This document shows, in pieces, positions 8,745 through 17,344 of a stretch of DNA of 64,000 nt. The first letter of the stretch is position 1. Every line of letters begins with the position of its first letter. The notes beneath the pieces are model-generated. The model was not told the DNA's origin. It did no database searches and worked only from the letters and a program-made list of their open reading frames with translations. This DNA comes from Pontibacter beigongshangensis. GTDB taxonomy: Bacteria; Bacteroidota; Bacteroidia; Cytophagales; Hymenobacteraceae. Both the position numbers and the translations under genes were made by a program. Location: the NCBI RefSeq assembly GCF_014332515.1, contig NZ_VFSD01000004.1, positions 62,001-126,000 on the forward strand, written 5' to 3'.

Positions 8745-9338
8745 TCAGTCCTTTATATTAATATAAGAAGGAAGTTCCAGGGGGCCTACAGAAGTTTGGA
8801 TGGTAGGCTTTATTTGGAGTGTTATTTTCGGTTTGTTAGCGGCATCAGCCTGCGAGAAGAGCGTGGCCAGCCGCATAAGTTGTGTAATGCTCGTATTTCC
8901 GTTCTCTGCAGTTAAGGTAACAGGAGAGCTTATAGAAATGGTGTTCAGGCCGTTGTGCAACTCCACGGGCTCACTTACCATGCCTTGCACGGTATTCGTG
9001 CCGTTTACCAGCAACTGCCATTTCAGCTGTGTTACCGTCATGGAGCGCTCCTGGCTTCCTTCCGGCAGTTTTACATCCAGGTCTAGTTTAGAGGTGGCTG
9101 CCAGCTTATTCTCCGATACTGCCGAAAACAGGATGGCTGCGTCGCTGAATGAGAAATCTTCCGGGCGCTTTTTGCTCAGCAAATCGATGCCATTCAGCTG
9201 CACCTCATTGATGCCCACCAGGTTATACTTCGCCTCCCTGAATGCATCCACATCTTTTTTCGAATTGCAGGAAAATACCAGGAACACTAGCCCGGCAAAA
9301 ACAAAAAACTGAAAAACTGTCTTTTTTATCATGAACAT
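8745..9338 (-). CDS. LEA-2-like lipoprotein (paralogue 1)
   Basis: The 197-residue product has a lipobox ending at Cys24 (LVFSC) followed by a beta-rich domain. It is clearly related to the product at 11636-12265. Shared features are the NGI(D/N)L motif, the V(E/L)LHxGxNxI segment and a C-terminal QIKPTxxTxxGxxE signature. The strand pattern and the single repeat-like domain resemble LEA type 2 (NDR1/HIN1-like) domains, but this is a fold-level guess. The start lies 10 nt downstream of the head-GIN gene stop, so the two are co-transcribed. An envelope lipoprotein of unknown function is the safe reading. Confidence 0.78.
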   Translation of the reverse strand: MFMIKKTVFQFFVFAGLVFLVFSCNSKKDVDAFREAKYNLVGINEVQLNGIDLLSKKRPEDFSFSDAAILFSAVSENKLAATSKLDLDVKLPEGSQERSMTVTQLKWQLLVNGTNTVQGMVSEPVELHNGLNTISISSPVTLTAENGNTSITQLMRLATLFSQADAANKPKITLQIKPTIQTSVGPLELPSYINIKD

Positions 9339-9348
9339 GTATGTTTAG

Positions 9349-10074
9349 CTATCGCTTTTCTACTTTCCCGGAACCGGTTATCTGGGATGTAACGGTTGGG
9401 GAGCCTTTGTAATAGACTTTTCCGCTGCCACTGATACTGGCTTCCAGCAGGTCTGAAACCGACACTTCCACATCTCCGGAACCGGAAATCTGTATAATGG
9501 CTCTTTCTGTTTCCAGACCGAACGACTGCACCTGGCCCGAACCAGTTACCGAAGCATGCTGCTGCTCTGCCAGCCCGCTCAGCTCTACTCTGCCCGAGCC
9601 GGTAAGCTGCGTTATGGCGCGTTTGGCCGTAAAGTTAGCTTTAATTTTGCCCGATCCGCTCTCCAAAGTCCTAAATTCGTTTGTCTCAAACCTGTCGTGC
9701 AAAACGATTTCTCCAGACCCGTTCATCTCTGCGTAGGTGAAATCCGGAACTGTGATATATACCTCTATCGTTTTGTGGCTCCTGAAACACCTGTTCGTCT
9801 CTACCTCCCACACGCCGTTCAGCACATCGCGGTTCAGGGCATCCAATACGTTGGGCTGCGCTTTTACCACCACCTGCTGCTGCGGGCCGTAACTGACGTA
9901 AACCTTTGAACTGCCATTTACCTTCAAACCATTTAAATCGTTGAGCTGTAAAACGCGGGTCTCTGCGTCTCCTTTCCCTCTGGTACAATCAGCTTCGTCG
10001 CCACAAGCTACCAGCAGCAGCGGCGCCAAAAGCATATAAAATAGGTTTCTGGTTAATAATTTAACGGGTTTCAT
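9349..10074 (-). CDS. Head-GIN (DUF2807) lipoprotein
   Basis: The 241-residue product carries a lipobox ending at Cys24 (LLLVAC) and a right-handed parallel beta-helix-like domain. Seven GSG turns are visible (NGSGE, SGSGK, TGSGR, TGSGQ, SGSGD, SGSGK, TGSGK), spaced about 17-25 residues apart. This matches the head-GIN/DUF2807 family, described as putative auto-transporter adhesin-like in Bacteroidota. It is probably surface- or periplasm-exposed. It is the first gene of a two-gene unit with the LEA-2-like lipoprotein. The biochemical function of the family is not established. Confidence 0.9.
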   Translation of the reverse strand: MKPVKLLTRNLFYMLLAPLLLVACGDEADCTRGKGDAETRVLQLNDLNGLKVNGSSKVYVSYGPQQQVVVKAQPNVLDALNRDVLNGVWEVETNRCFRSHKTIEVYITVPDFTYAEMNGSGEIVLHDRFETNEFRTLESGSGKIKANFTAKRAITQLTGSGRVELSGLAEQQHASVTGSGQVQSFGLETERAIIQISGSGDVEVSVSDLLEASISGSGKVYYKGSPTVTSQITGSGKVEKR

Positions 10075-10320
10075 AGTCTTATGTGAATTAGTGGAAAAAT
10101 CTGCCAGGCGAAGGGCCAGCCCGGTGCAGCACCTCTCTCCTGCTGATCCACCAGTTCCTGCCCTGTAAGTCTATTTTGTTAATGCGATAACCTCCTTAAA
10201 AATAAATATGAATTTGAAAATCAACAACTTAGCTTCCTACATCTAAACAAAAAATAAAACTTATTTTTAGACAAAAACAATACCGATAATAGAAAAAGCG
10301 ACAAGAAATTTCTTGAAATT

Positions 10321-10417
10321 TCCAGTTTGATTTTGAAAAAGGTTTTATGCTAGTAAAGCAGCCAAAAAGCCTCTCTGCCACAATTTCTAATTTTTAATTT
10401 TTGATTTGAAAGGGCTA
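10321..10417 (-). repeat. R5/R3 repeat at the stop of the M48 gene
   Basis: Read on the minus strand it begins at the TAG stop of the M48 gene, continues through the AT-rich AAAAATTAGAAAT arm, and ends in a segment related to copies at 11472 and 49437 (shared AAAGC(A/T)GCCA core). The GCTTCGCC part is diverged here. Confidence 0.6.
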
Positions 10418-11308
10418 GGTCCTTAACTGGCTCAGATACCCTACTTTCTGTCCCCGCTGATTTACCAGCACGCCGTTATCCGTCACAAAAACCTTGTGCA
10501 GATACTCGCTGTCGAGATAATAAGGATAGCTCCTGCTGTTGGTGCGGGCCAGCTTGCCAATTACTTTTGCTCCGCTCTCCGACACGTGCACCAGGTTCAT
10601 GCGTTTAGTCAGGTAAAACTGCTCCCGTGGCGCGGCACTGAAATTTACTTTCCGCAAAACATCCTTATGCTGCAGCACGCCTGCCTGGTTGGCGCTGGCC
10701 ACAGGCTGCGGCTGAGTTGCCCGTGGAGGATCTGCCGCAGCAGGCTCAGTGGCAGCCATCGTCTGATCTCTTTCAAGGCCTTTGCTGCTGGCAATAATCT
10801 GGGTGTCGGCACTACGCCAGCCTTTGCTGATGGCGGCCAGACGATAGCTGCGGCCGGGGTGGGTGGAAGAGTTCCTTTCCTGCGAGAGCACGCTCATGGC
10901 AGCCTGAGCCTCCTCCAGGCTGGCTCCCATTTTGCGCAGCACGAACCCTGAAAATTCGTCCGCCTCCAGTTCATCGGCGTGGTTACTGCCTTTCCCGGTT
11001 AAGGTATGCCCGTTCAGGTGATGCCCTATTTCATGAGCCAGGATGCTTACGCCGGCCCAATCGGTGCGAACGGCATTGTTTATAGCCGACAGGAAGCGCT
11101 CGTTATACAAAATATAGCGCTTGCCGCCATAAACAACCGCTGCGGCATTTTCGATATTAGCGGCACGCACTTCAAATCTCGGTTTAAGGCCGATCACTTC
11201 ATTGATCTCCGCTATGATATCCCGTGGACCGGCTGCGGTGGCCAGAGCAGACAAGTTGGTGACCAGTACTACACCTATAAGCAGTGTCAGTATTCTCAGT
11301 TGTTTCAT
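10415..11308 (-). CDS. M48-like zinc metalloprotease, exported
   Basis: The 297-residue product starts with a signal peptide (about 1-26, ...ALATAAG) and then a gluzincin core with HEIGHH at 92-97. The third ligand is probably Glu113 in ELEADEF (ExxAD). A Pro/Ala/Gln-rich linker (about 185-215) leads to a C-terminal domain of about 80 residues ending in a GQKVGYLSQL motif. Unlike HtpX it has no TM helices after the signal, so it should be periplasmic or secreted. M48-type enzymes of this layout often act in protein quality control; that is inference. Its stop coincides with an R3/R5 repeat. Confidence 0.88.
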   Translation of the reverse strand: MKQLRILTLLIGVVLVTNLSALATAAGPRDIIAEINEVIGLKPRFEVRAANIENAAAVVYGGKRYILYNERFLSAINNAVRTDWAGVSILAHEIGHHLNGHTLTGKGSNHADELEADEFSGFVLRKMGASLEEAQAAMSVLSQERNSSTHPGRSYRLAAISKGWRSADTQIIASSKGLERDQTMAATEPAAADPPRATQPQPVASANQAGVLQHKDVLRKVNFSAAPREQFYLTKRMNLVHVSESGAKVIGKLARTNSRSYPYYLDSEYLHKVFVTDNGVLVNQRGQKVGYLSQLRT

Positions 11309-11471
11309 TTCCGGATTATTTATTTGAGTTCAGCTGCCTTCCCTAACGTGGCGACTCCTGCAGACTGTATAAATAATTAGCAAGTACTTTGCCAGTTTCT
11401 AAGACAAGCGTATTTGCAGAGGAAGATGGCTGGTAGAATGAAGGCTTAAGGAGCTGAATGTTTCCAATACT

Positions 11472-11560
11472 CCTCCAGTTTGATGTTCAGAATGGTTTAC
11501 TGTTTGTAAAGCTGCCAGAAAATATAGCTGCTAAAACTTCTAATTTGGTAAAGCATTAAG
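11472..11560 (-). repeat. R5/R3 repeat copy
   Basis: It contains AAAGCTGCCAGAAAA and then TTCTAATTTGGTAAAGC, aligning over about 85 bp with the copy at 49437-49528. It directly adjoins R1 copy e. Confidence 0.6.
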
Positions 11561-11563
11561 TTC

Positions 11564-11602
11564 AGGAGCAGCTCCGGAGGTGTGTTTTGATTAGAATAAT
11601 TT
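11564..11602 (-). repeat. R1 dispersed repeat, copy e
   Basis: AGGAGCAGCTCCGGAGG is followed by TTTTGATTAGAATAATTT. It lies 33 bp from the stop of the 11636 gene but with its AT arm, not its CAG end, facing it; this is one of the minority-orientation copies. Confidence 0.75.
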
Positions 11603-11635
11603 GATGTGCATCAATTCAGCTAGGGGGCAACCAAA

Positions 11636-12265
11636 CTACCGGGGTTTTGAGACCGAAATGAACTGAGGAGACTCTATGTTTCCCAAGGGTGTTTTTACGG
11701 TAGGCTTTATCTGGAACCCCAGCGATTGGCGTATATCTCCGCCGCTGCTTATCAGGTTGATGACCCGTGACAGCCCTTCATAATTGGGCCTTTCATCGAC
11801 CTCCGTCAGGTGCACCTGCGTATGAAAGGGTATCTTGTTCTGGCCTTCGTGCAGCACCATGGCCTCCTCTATGGTGCCAGTGAGGGCTTCTTCACCATCT
11901 ACCAGAATAAGCCATTTCATGCTGGTAATGGTTAGGCGCTGGTTCCCGGTGGGTTCCCGGAGCGACACATGTAGCACCATGGTGGCACTTAGGTTAAGGG
12001 CATTGGTGGAGACGGCCGCCAGCAGTTCGTCATGCTCCTGCACCGTAAGCCCCTGACCTGCCCTGGCTCTTTCCTGCAGGTTTATACCGTTCAGCAGCAC
12101 CTCCTCGAGTTCTTGCAGCCTGTAGTCTGCCGCTGTAAAAGCTTTGATATCCTGCGCCTGCTGGCAACCGGCCAAACACCACAGCCCCCCCACAAGCAGA
12201 ACCAAAAAACCAAAACGCTGCCGCACAGCAGTTCTGTACCTGAAAGCCGGGGTGGTATAGCTCAT
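11636..12265 (-). CDS. LEA-2-like lipoprotein (paralogue 2)
   Basis: The 209-residue product has a longer N-terminus than its paralogue, with a hydrophobic segment and a lipobox ending at Cys34 (CLAGC). The mature domain aligns with the product at 8745-9338 along its length: AFxxADYxLxxLxEVxLNGI(N/D)L near the start, TxxxW.ILVxG in the middle, and QIKPTVKTPLGNIESP at the end. The pair therefore arose by duplication, with the head-GIN and M48 genes now between them. It is a beta-rich envelope lipoprotein with LEA-2-like appearance and no catalytic motif. The short upstream spacer suggests its own promoter. Confidence 0.78.
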   Translation of the reverse strand: MSYTTPAFRYRTAVRQRFGFLVLLVGGLWCLAGCQQAQDIKAFTAADYRLQELEEVLLNGINLQERARAGQGLTVQEHDELLAAVSTNALNLSATMVLHVSLREPTGNQRLTITSMKWLILVDGEEALTGTIEEAMVLHEGQNKIPFHTQVHLTEVDERPNYEGLSRVINLISSGGDIRQSLGFQIKPTVKTPLGNIESPQFISVSKPR

Positions 12266-12360
12266 TATTCTGGTGCAGCAGCCTGGTTTAGGATTATTCT
12301 ATTGGTTTAAACTGAATACTATTCCTTAATCATAGTGAGTCACTTATAACACGAACAGGC

Positions 12361-13086
12361 TTAACTCACCTGAACCTCTCCTGTTTCCATAAGTCTTTTG
12401 AAGCGGCGGATATCTTCCTGCACCATGTTTTTAAGCATGGGGTTGAGAAGCTTTGCGGCCATGCCTCCCATGGCTCCTGCGGGTGGCCGGTAAGAGATGG
12501 CTACCTGCACAATCGTTTCCTTGCCCGATAGGTCGTCTGAGAACCGGACCTCTCCTGCGTTGTCTATGTCGGCAGCAGGCAGCGATTTCCAGGCGATCAG
12601 CTCGTTTTCTACCTCCTGCACAATGTCAGCATCCCAGGCTATGGTTCCGATGCCTCCCGGAATACGCGCACTCCAGGCAGACCGTTTCGGCCCCAGCTGC
12701 TGCACGCTCTTCAGGTGCTCCATAAATCTGGGCAGGTTTTCCAGCTGCCGCCAGAACTGATAAACCTCCGGCCTGGGCTTGTTGACAGTTATGGTCCGGG
12801 TAATTTCAACAGAGATGTCTTCGTCGGCGGCCGTATCGCGCCCTATAGCCGTATTAACAGGGCAAGAACCGGAGGCACCCCGATAAAGCATGGCACCACC
12901 GGCAGCAGCCAGTATCAGTCCTATGGCATTAGGCTTCCGCAACCCGTAAAAAGTGAGCAGTACGCCACCTATAACCGAGGCGATTCGCTCAGACTTTCCA
13001 ACATTTATATGACTCGATCCAGTAGCAGGAGGAATGATGTGTGCCGTGTTCAGCAACTCTGAGAAATGTTTATTGAAAGTATCCAT
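12361..13086 (-). CDS. SRPBCC-domain protein with N-terminal DUF2892-like membrane segment
   Basis: The 241-residue product has two parts. Residues about 28-75 form a YgaP/DUF2892-like hydrophobic hairpin (RIASVIGGVLLTFYGL..., then GLILAAAGGAMLYRG) with the usual SCPVN motif after it. Residues about 95-238 form an SRPBCC (polyketide cyclase/START-like) domain beginning VEITRTITVNKPRPEVYQFW. This fusion is common in Bacteroidota, where the SRPBCC part is thought to bind a small hydrophobic ligand. The ligand is unknown. It appears monocistronic. Confidence 0.88.
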   Translation of the reverse strand: MDTFNKHFSELLNTAHIIPPATGSSHINVGKSERIASVIGGVLLTFYGLRKPNAIGLILAAAGGAMLYRGASGSCPVNTAIGRDTAADEDISVEITRTITVNKPRPEVYQFWRQLENLPRFMEHLKSVQQLGPKRSAWSARIPGGIGTIAWDADIVQEVENELIAWKSLPAADIDNAGEVRFSDDLSGKETIVQVAISYRPPAGAMGGMAAKLLNPMLKNMVQEDIRRFKRLMETGEVQVS

Positions 13087-13263
13087 GCCTTATCTTTTTT
13101 CATGGATACGAGCCATAGCTGCCTAAGTGTTACCGTTTTACTGTTTTTCTTAAAAATAACCCGGTTTCCCGGATCCTCCCGCCTTTCCTGACATGCTACC
13201 ATTGCCTCCGCCACAACATGATTGACTTTATTTTTTTGCTGACGAGCGAGAAGCCTCAGCAGG

Positions 13264-13316
13264 AAATTATGCTAATGATTTTGCCCCTCCAACACCGCTG
13301 TCTCTCCTGCTCCTGC
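13264..13316 (+). repeat. R1 dispersed repeat, copy g (degenerate)
   Basis: AAATTATGCTAATGATTTTG is followed by CCCCTCC (the palindrome is broken after this) and a CTGTCTCTCCTGCTCCTGCC tract. Confidence 0.5.
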
Positions 13317-13482
13317 CACTGAGTCCCCAGAAATTATACCATCTGGCAGGAAGAAAGTTCCATATGGCATTCGCTCATTAGAGAAAAACCTACAGGAGCC
13401 ACAGGGCAGATGAGGTTGCCAGGTGCACTAAATGACGATTTTCTGTTTGAGCGTTCAGCGAGTGGGGGAAGGGGCCCTCGAC

Positions 13483-13534
13483 AAAAAAATCTTCTTGATT
13501 TTTTTGGTTCTTTTTGTATCAAGACAAAAAGAAC
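13483..13534. repeat. Two adjacent perfect hairpins
   Basis: The first is AAAAAAATC / GATTTTTTT with a 5-nt loop (13483-13505). The second is GTTCTTTTTG / CAAAAAGAAC with an 8-nt loop (13507-13534). Strings of this kind recur in Cytophagales spacers and often create spurious short ORFs. Either could work as a bidirectional terminator. Confidence 0.6.
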
Positions 13535-13741
13535 AAAGACACGGGCAATGAAACAAGCTGCTGCAGCTGTCAAAGCATAAAGGCGACTATGCTAACTTAA
13601 ACGCCTTAGCCAGTAGCCATTGCTTTAGGCTCTCGGCCACATGATCCTTCCTGAATAACAAATTGGGAAATCCATGGTGAACGTATGGAAGCAACTAAAT
13701 ATGATTTGGTATTATATCTATCTCTGCCTTTCTTACAAAAC

Positions 13742-13773
13742 AAGAGCCGCTTCCAGCAACAGAAGCGGCTCTT
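13742..13773 (-). terminator. Intrinsic terminator of tex
   Basis: A perfect 12-bp stem (AAGAGCCGCTTC / GAAGCGGCTCTT) with an 8-nt loop lies 41 bp past the tex stop; on the minus strand a T-rich stretch (TTGTTTTGT) follows. Confidence 0.85.
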
Positions 13774-13814
13774 ATTATCTTTTGAGTCCGGTATAAGAAA
13801 GCTGACTTTGAGGC

Positions 13815-16088
13815 TTACTTGAATTTGCCTTTCAGCATAGCCAGTTTCGCCTGGAAATCGCTCAGCTCTTCTACCTTCTCTTTTTTTGCGCCGCCTTTCG
13901 AGGCTCCGCCTTTTGCATTTCCGCTGCCAGCAGCTGGTCTGGCTGCAGCAGGGTCGCCTTTCATAGACAAGGAGATGCGTTTACGTGGCACGTCCACCTC
14001 CATCACGGTAACTTCTACCTTCTGCCCTACCTTTACCACATCGTGCGGGTTGGTAACAAAGCGGTCTGAAAGGTGGCTCACGTGCACAAGCCCATCCTGG
14101 TGAACACCTACATCCACAAAGGCACCAAAGGCGGTGATGTTCGTAACAATGCCGGGCAGCTTCATGCCTTCGCGCAGGTCTTTTATCTCGTTCACGCCCT
14201 CAGTAAAGTTAAACGCCTCGAACGTCTGGCGAGGGTCGCGGCCAGGTTTTGCCAGTTCGCTCACGATGTCCTGCAGCGTAGGTAAGCCCACGGCTTCCGT
14301 CACATATTTTTTAAGGTCGATCTGCTTCCGCAGCTCTTCCCGCTGCATCAGTTCCTTCACGGTCACGCCAAGGTCTCTGGCCATCTGCTCCACAATCGGG
14401 TAGCTTTCTGGATGAACGGCGGAGGCATCGAGCGGGTTCTCCGCATCGCGGAGGCGAAGGAAACCTGCTGCCTGCTCAAAAGCCTTATCGCCAAGACGTG
14501 GTACTTTTTTCAGCTCTGTTCGGGTGCGGAACGGGCCGTTCTGGTTGCGGTACTCCACAATGTTCTGCGCCAGCGCAGGCCCCAGGCCCGACACATAGGT
14601 CAGCAGTTGCTTGCTGGCCGTATTCACTTCCACGCCCACCGCGTTCACACAGCTCATCACCACATCATCCAGCGAGTGTTTCAATGCCGACTGGTCCACA
14701 TCGTGCTGGTACTGGCCTACGCCTATGGACTTCGGGTCTATTTTCACCAGCTCCGCGAGCGGGTCCATGAGGCGGCGACCAATAGATACGGCACCACGAA
14801 CGGTAATATCCTGGTCCGGGAACTCATTTCGGGCTACTTCGGAGGCAGAGTAAATAGAGGCGCCGCTCTCGTTCACCATCAGCACCTGCACGGTGGCTGG
14901 CAGGCCCAGGCTACGCACGAAGCTCTCTGTTTCGCGGCTGGCCGTACCGTTGCCTATAGCCACAGCCTCCACTTCATATCTGGTGACAAGGTACTTTACG
15001 GCCTGCCCGGCATCGTTTGCCTTCTGCTGGCCTGTATGCGGGTAAATGGTGTCGTTGTGGAGCAGCTTGCCCTGCTTGTCGAGCACCACCAGTTTGCAGC
15101 CGGTCCGGAAGCCGGGATCGAGGGCCAGCACGGTTTTCTGACCAAGCGGCGAAGTGAGCAGCAGCTGGCGCAGGTTGTCGGCAAATACCCGGATGGCTTC
15201 TTCATCGGCTCGTTTTTTCGAGCTGAGGCGAACCTCTGTTTCCATGCTGAGCTTCAGGAGGCGTTTGTAGCAGTCTTTAGCTGCCTGGCGTACCTGCTCC
15301 GAGGCGGCATTGTGGCCTTTCACGAACATGTCCTCCAGTTTTGCCAGGGCCTCTTCCTCCTCTGGCTGGGCGCTCAGCATCAGCACCATTTCGGTTTCGC
15401 CACGGCGCATGGCCAGTATGCGGTGCGAAGGAGCTTTCTCGATCGGCTCCTCCCACTCAAAGTAGTCTTTGTATTTCTGGCCTTCCTCTTCCTTGCCCAT
15501 CATCACGCGGCTCTTAAACACGCCTTTCTTTTCGAACAGCTGGCGCATGGTGGCGCGAGCCTCGGCATTTTCGTTCATCCACTCGGCCATAATGTCGCGT
15601 GCACCGGCCAGTGCCTCTTCCTCATTTTTCACTTCTTTTTCTTCCGAAATGAACTGCGCGGCCTCCGCAGCAACATCAAAAGACTCCTGCTCGAACAGGC
15701 GCTGCGCCAATGGCTCCAGCCCTTTTTCGCGGGCGATGGTGGCACGGGTGCGGCGCTTCGGCTTGTAAGGCAGGTAAATGTCTTCCAGGGCGGTCATGGT
15801 TTCGGCGGCCATCAGTTGCGCCTCCAGCTCCGGCGTCAGTTTCTCCTGCTCTTTAATGGATTTCAGGATACTCTCGCGGCGTTTGTCGAGCTCGCGGAGC
15901 TGCTCCAGGCGATCGCGGATGGCTGCTACGGCTACTTCGTCCAGCGAGCCGGTGGCCTCCTTCCGGTAGCGGGAGATAAATGGTACGGTTGCCCCTTCTT
16001 CCAGCAATTCTGCCGTTGCCTGCACCTGCTTTATCGTCAGGCTCAGCTCTTTGGCCACTTTTAACAAATGGTCTAAATTCGGTTCCAT
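13815..16088 (-). CDS. tex: Tex family RNA-binding transcriptional accessory protein
   Basis: The 757-residue product matches Tex over its whole length. In order: a helical N-terminal domain with the VPFISRYRKEATG motif, a YqgF/RNase H-like domain around 325-455 (LALDPGFRTGCKLVVLD), a helix-hairpin-helix region near 490-560 (GLGPALAQNIVEYR), and a C-terminal S1 RNA-binding domain at about 645-715 (GIVTNITAFGAFVDVGVHQDG). A Lys/Gly/Ala-rich tail ends the protein. Tex binds structured RNA and affects transcription and virulence gene expression in other bacteria; the molecular mechanism is incompletely known. It is monocistronic with a clear terminator. A long antisense open frame on the plus strand is a coding-bias shadow. 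Confidence 0.97.
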   Translation of the reverse strand: MEPNLDHLLKVAKELSLTIKQVQATAELLEEGATVPFISRYRKEATGSLDEVAVAAIRDRLEQLRELDKRRESILKSIKEQEKLTPELEAQLMAAETMTALEDIYLPYKPKRRTRATIAREKGLEPLAQRLFEQESFDVAAEAAQFISEEKEVKNEEEALAGARDIMAEWMNENAEARATMRQLFEKKGVFKSRVMMGKEEEGQKYKDYFEWEEPIEKAPSHRILAMRRGETEMVLMLSAQPEEEEALAKLEDMFVKGHNAASEQVRQAAKDCYKRLLKLSMETEVRLSSKKRADEEAIRVFADNLRQLLLTSPLGQKTVLALDPGFRTGCKLVVLDKQGKLLHNDTIYPHTGQQKANDAGQAVKYLVTRYEVEAVAIGNGTASRETESFVRSLGLPATVQVLMVNESGASIYSASEVARNEFPDQDITVRGAVSIGRRLMDPLAELVKIDPKSIGVGQYQHDVDQSALKHSLDDVVMSCVNAVGVEVNTASKQLLTYVSGLGPALAQNIVEYRNQNGPFRTRTELKKVPRLGDKAFEQAAGFLRLRDAENPLDASAVHPESYPIVEQMARDLGVTVKELMQREELRKQIDLKKYVTEAVGLPTLQDIVSELAKPGRDPRQTFEAFNFTEGVNEIKDLREGMKLPGIVTNITAFGAFVDVGVHQDGLVHVSHLSDRFVTNPHDVVKVGQKVEVTVMEVDVPRKRISLSMKGDPAAARPAAGSGNAKGGASKGGAKKEKVEELSDFQAKLAMLKGKFK

Positions 16089-16525
16089 ATTTTAATTTGA
16101 TAAAAAAACGCTCCTTGTTCTGTTTGCCCGCATCTGCTGACCATGGCCTGACCGGCACGTCCAACAGCCTGGCAATGAACCGATAAAACAGCGGGTAAGC
16201 ACCTTATTTTCGGGCCATGCAGCGCAGACCTGTCTTCCCCTGCTGTTTAGGTGGCCAGCAAACCCTGGTTACTTTGCCAAATTTAGGATTTATTGGCTTA
16301 ACCAAAAATATTGCCCCGGCAGTTTCCGGAAATAATCAAAGCTGCCGGAAGAAGAGTCGGAATTGGAATACAGCAGAAAAGGTGGTTGCCGGCCAGCATT
16401 CGACAAGTTTCTTTTAGTGAAAAGAAGTGCTATAGGCAATAAGGGATAAACCGGCTGAGGGTAAGAAAATGCACTGTCCCTGCCTTTATCTCACCGGGAG
16501 GAGGCAGAAGGGCCTGTCTCAAAAT
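16089..16525. other. Spacer upstream of tex
   Basis: About 437 bp without a credible gene. It should contain the tex promoter near 16089-16150, but I see no convincing -33/-7 pair. No dispersed repeat of the R1-R3 families is seen. Confidence 0.4.
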
Positions 16526-16572
16526 AAAAGAAGCATTGCGAGCTATCGGCTTAAGGTCGCAATGCTTCTTTT
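16526..16572 (-). terminator. Bidirectional intrinsic terminator
   Basis: A perfect 16-bp stem (AAAAGAAGCATTGCGA / complement) with a 15-nt loop lies 43 bp past the stop of the DUF551-like gene. It has an A run on one side and a T run on the other. Confidence 0.85.
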
Positions 16573-16615
16573 ATCATAAAATATACCTGGCGGTCGAATT
16601 TTTGTTTTTCAGTAC

Positions 16616-16840
16616 CTATTTTTCCTCTAGCTCAAGGAATGGCTCCGGAAAGGGTTGCCATGCTTTTACAATAGAAAAATCGTAGGTTTTGGAATTAGGC
16701 AACTGTTCCAGCATAATCCGATTGTCGCCGACATACCAGCAGGAAACCACGGTTGGTTCTCCGTGTTCCTCGATAGTAGCCAATATTCTTTGCCGCATAC
16801 GAGGCAGGCTTTCAGAGCTTTTTATCCACTTTTTCATCAT
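16616..16840 (-). CDS. DUF551-like small protein
   Basis: The product is about 74-75 residues if started at one of the two adjacent ATG codons (16840 or 16837); an upstream GTG at 16870 would add ten residues. The start MKKWIKSSESLP, the central VSCWYVGDNR and the C-terminal VKAWQPFPEPF fit the DUF551 pattern (W-I-x-x-x-x-x-L-P ... W-x-P-L/F-P). These small proteins occur in phages and bacterial genomes; their function is unknown. The clear terminator just downstream supports that this is a real transcription unit. Confidence 0.65.
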   Translation of the reverse strand: MMKKWIKSSESLPRMRQRILATIEEHGEPTVVSCWYVGDNRIMLEQLPNSKTYDFSIVKAWQPFPEPFLELEEK

Positions 16841-16992
16841 AAGTTTCTCGATTTTGATTTTATTATGCACAAATTTGCAACATTCACATCTCTAAGTTTT
16901 TAACGCAGGTTCTTACGTGTTTTACGGATGAAATGCATAAACAAATACGGAATACCAGAATAATTTCGAAAGAGGACAGCGGCTTCAGAAAT

Positions 16993-17038
16993 AAAAAAGG
17001 GTACCACAAGGCAAAATGCCTTTGTAGTACCCTTTTTT
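16993..17038. terminator. Bidirectional hairpin terminator
   Basis: A near-perfect stem (AAAAAAGGGTAC...GTACCCTTTTTT, inner arms ACAAGGCA / TGCCTTTGT) with flanking A and T runs. The nearest gene that would use it is the PepSY-like lipoprotein whose stop is 340 bp away on the minus strand. Confidence 0.8.
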
Positions 17039-17154
17039 ACTTTCCAAATGGTCTTGTGCGCCCGGCGCCGATACCCTGAATCTTAACTGAGAAGAGGCAC
17101 CGGATAGAGCGGCCGCAACAGCCGATAGAATTCTATTGCCAAACAATTATTGCC

Positions 17155-17270
17155 GGCGATTTAACTTCCCGGAGGTCGAACTTGTATGCCATCTGCTACC
17201 AGGCACAAGACACAAAATTTTTTCATTAGGTGAGCAAATCAAATATCGAATGCCGATTTGTTCTGTCATT
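17155..17270 (-). repeat. R2 dispersed repeat, copy 1
   Basis: In reverse orientation it reads through GATTTGTTC, an interrupted GTCTTGTGCC core, the GCAGATGGC(A/C)ATACAAGTTCG-like block and TTCCGGGAAGTTAAA. It aligns over about 115 bp with the copies at 26301 and 61361. Confidence 0.7.
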
Positions 17271-17311
17271 GTCTAGACCATAGCAATGCACGAACAGGTG
17301 TCTCTCGTTCG

Positions 17312-17344
17312 AATTATTCGAATCAAAACGGCCCTCTACAGCCG
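17312..17344 (+). repeat. R1 dispersed repeat, copy h (short)
   Basis: AATTATTCGAATCAAAA is followed by GGCCCTCTACAG. The palindrome is broken and there is no CTG tract. It lies 35 bp past the stop of the PepSY-like gene. Confidence 0.6.

Larger units (their letters stand above)
13087..13814. other. 728-bp spacer with hairpins and a decayed R1
   Basis: It holds an R1-like copy (13264-13316), two adjacent perfect hairpins (13483-13534) and the tex terminator (13742-13773). A 79-codon open frame at 13334-13573 has a basic, low-complexity composition and overlaps the hairpins, so I do not call it a gene. Confidence 0.6.

Noticed and set aside
12268-12310. Possible further R1 copy (GGATTATTCTATTGG)
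   Set aside because: Only the arm is similar; no palindrome and the CAG string is on the wrong side.
13334-13573. 79-codon minus-strand frame
   Set aside because: Basic low-complexity composition, overlaps AT-rich hairpins, and matches the type of frame produced by common Cytophagales spacer sequence.
14412-16064. 550-codon open frame antisense to tex
   Set aside because: It lies fully opposite a well-conserved gene, has Leu/His-rich shadow composition and no family resemblance.
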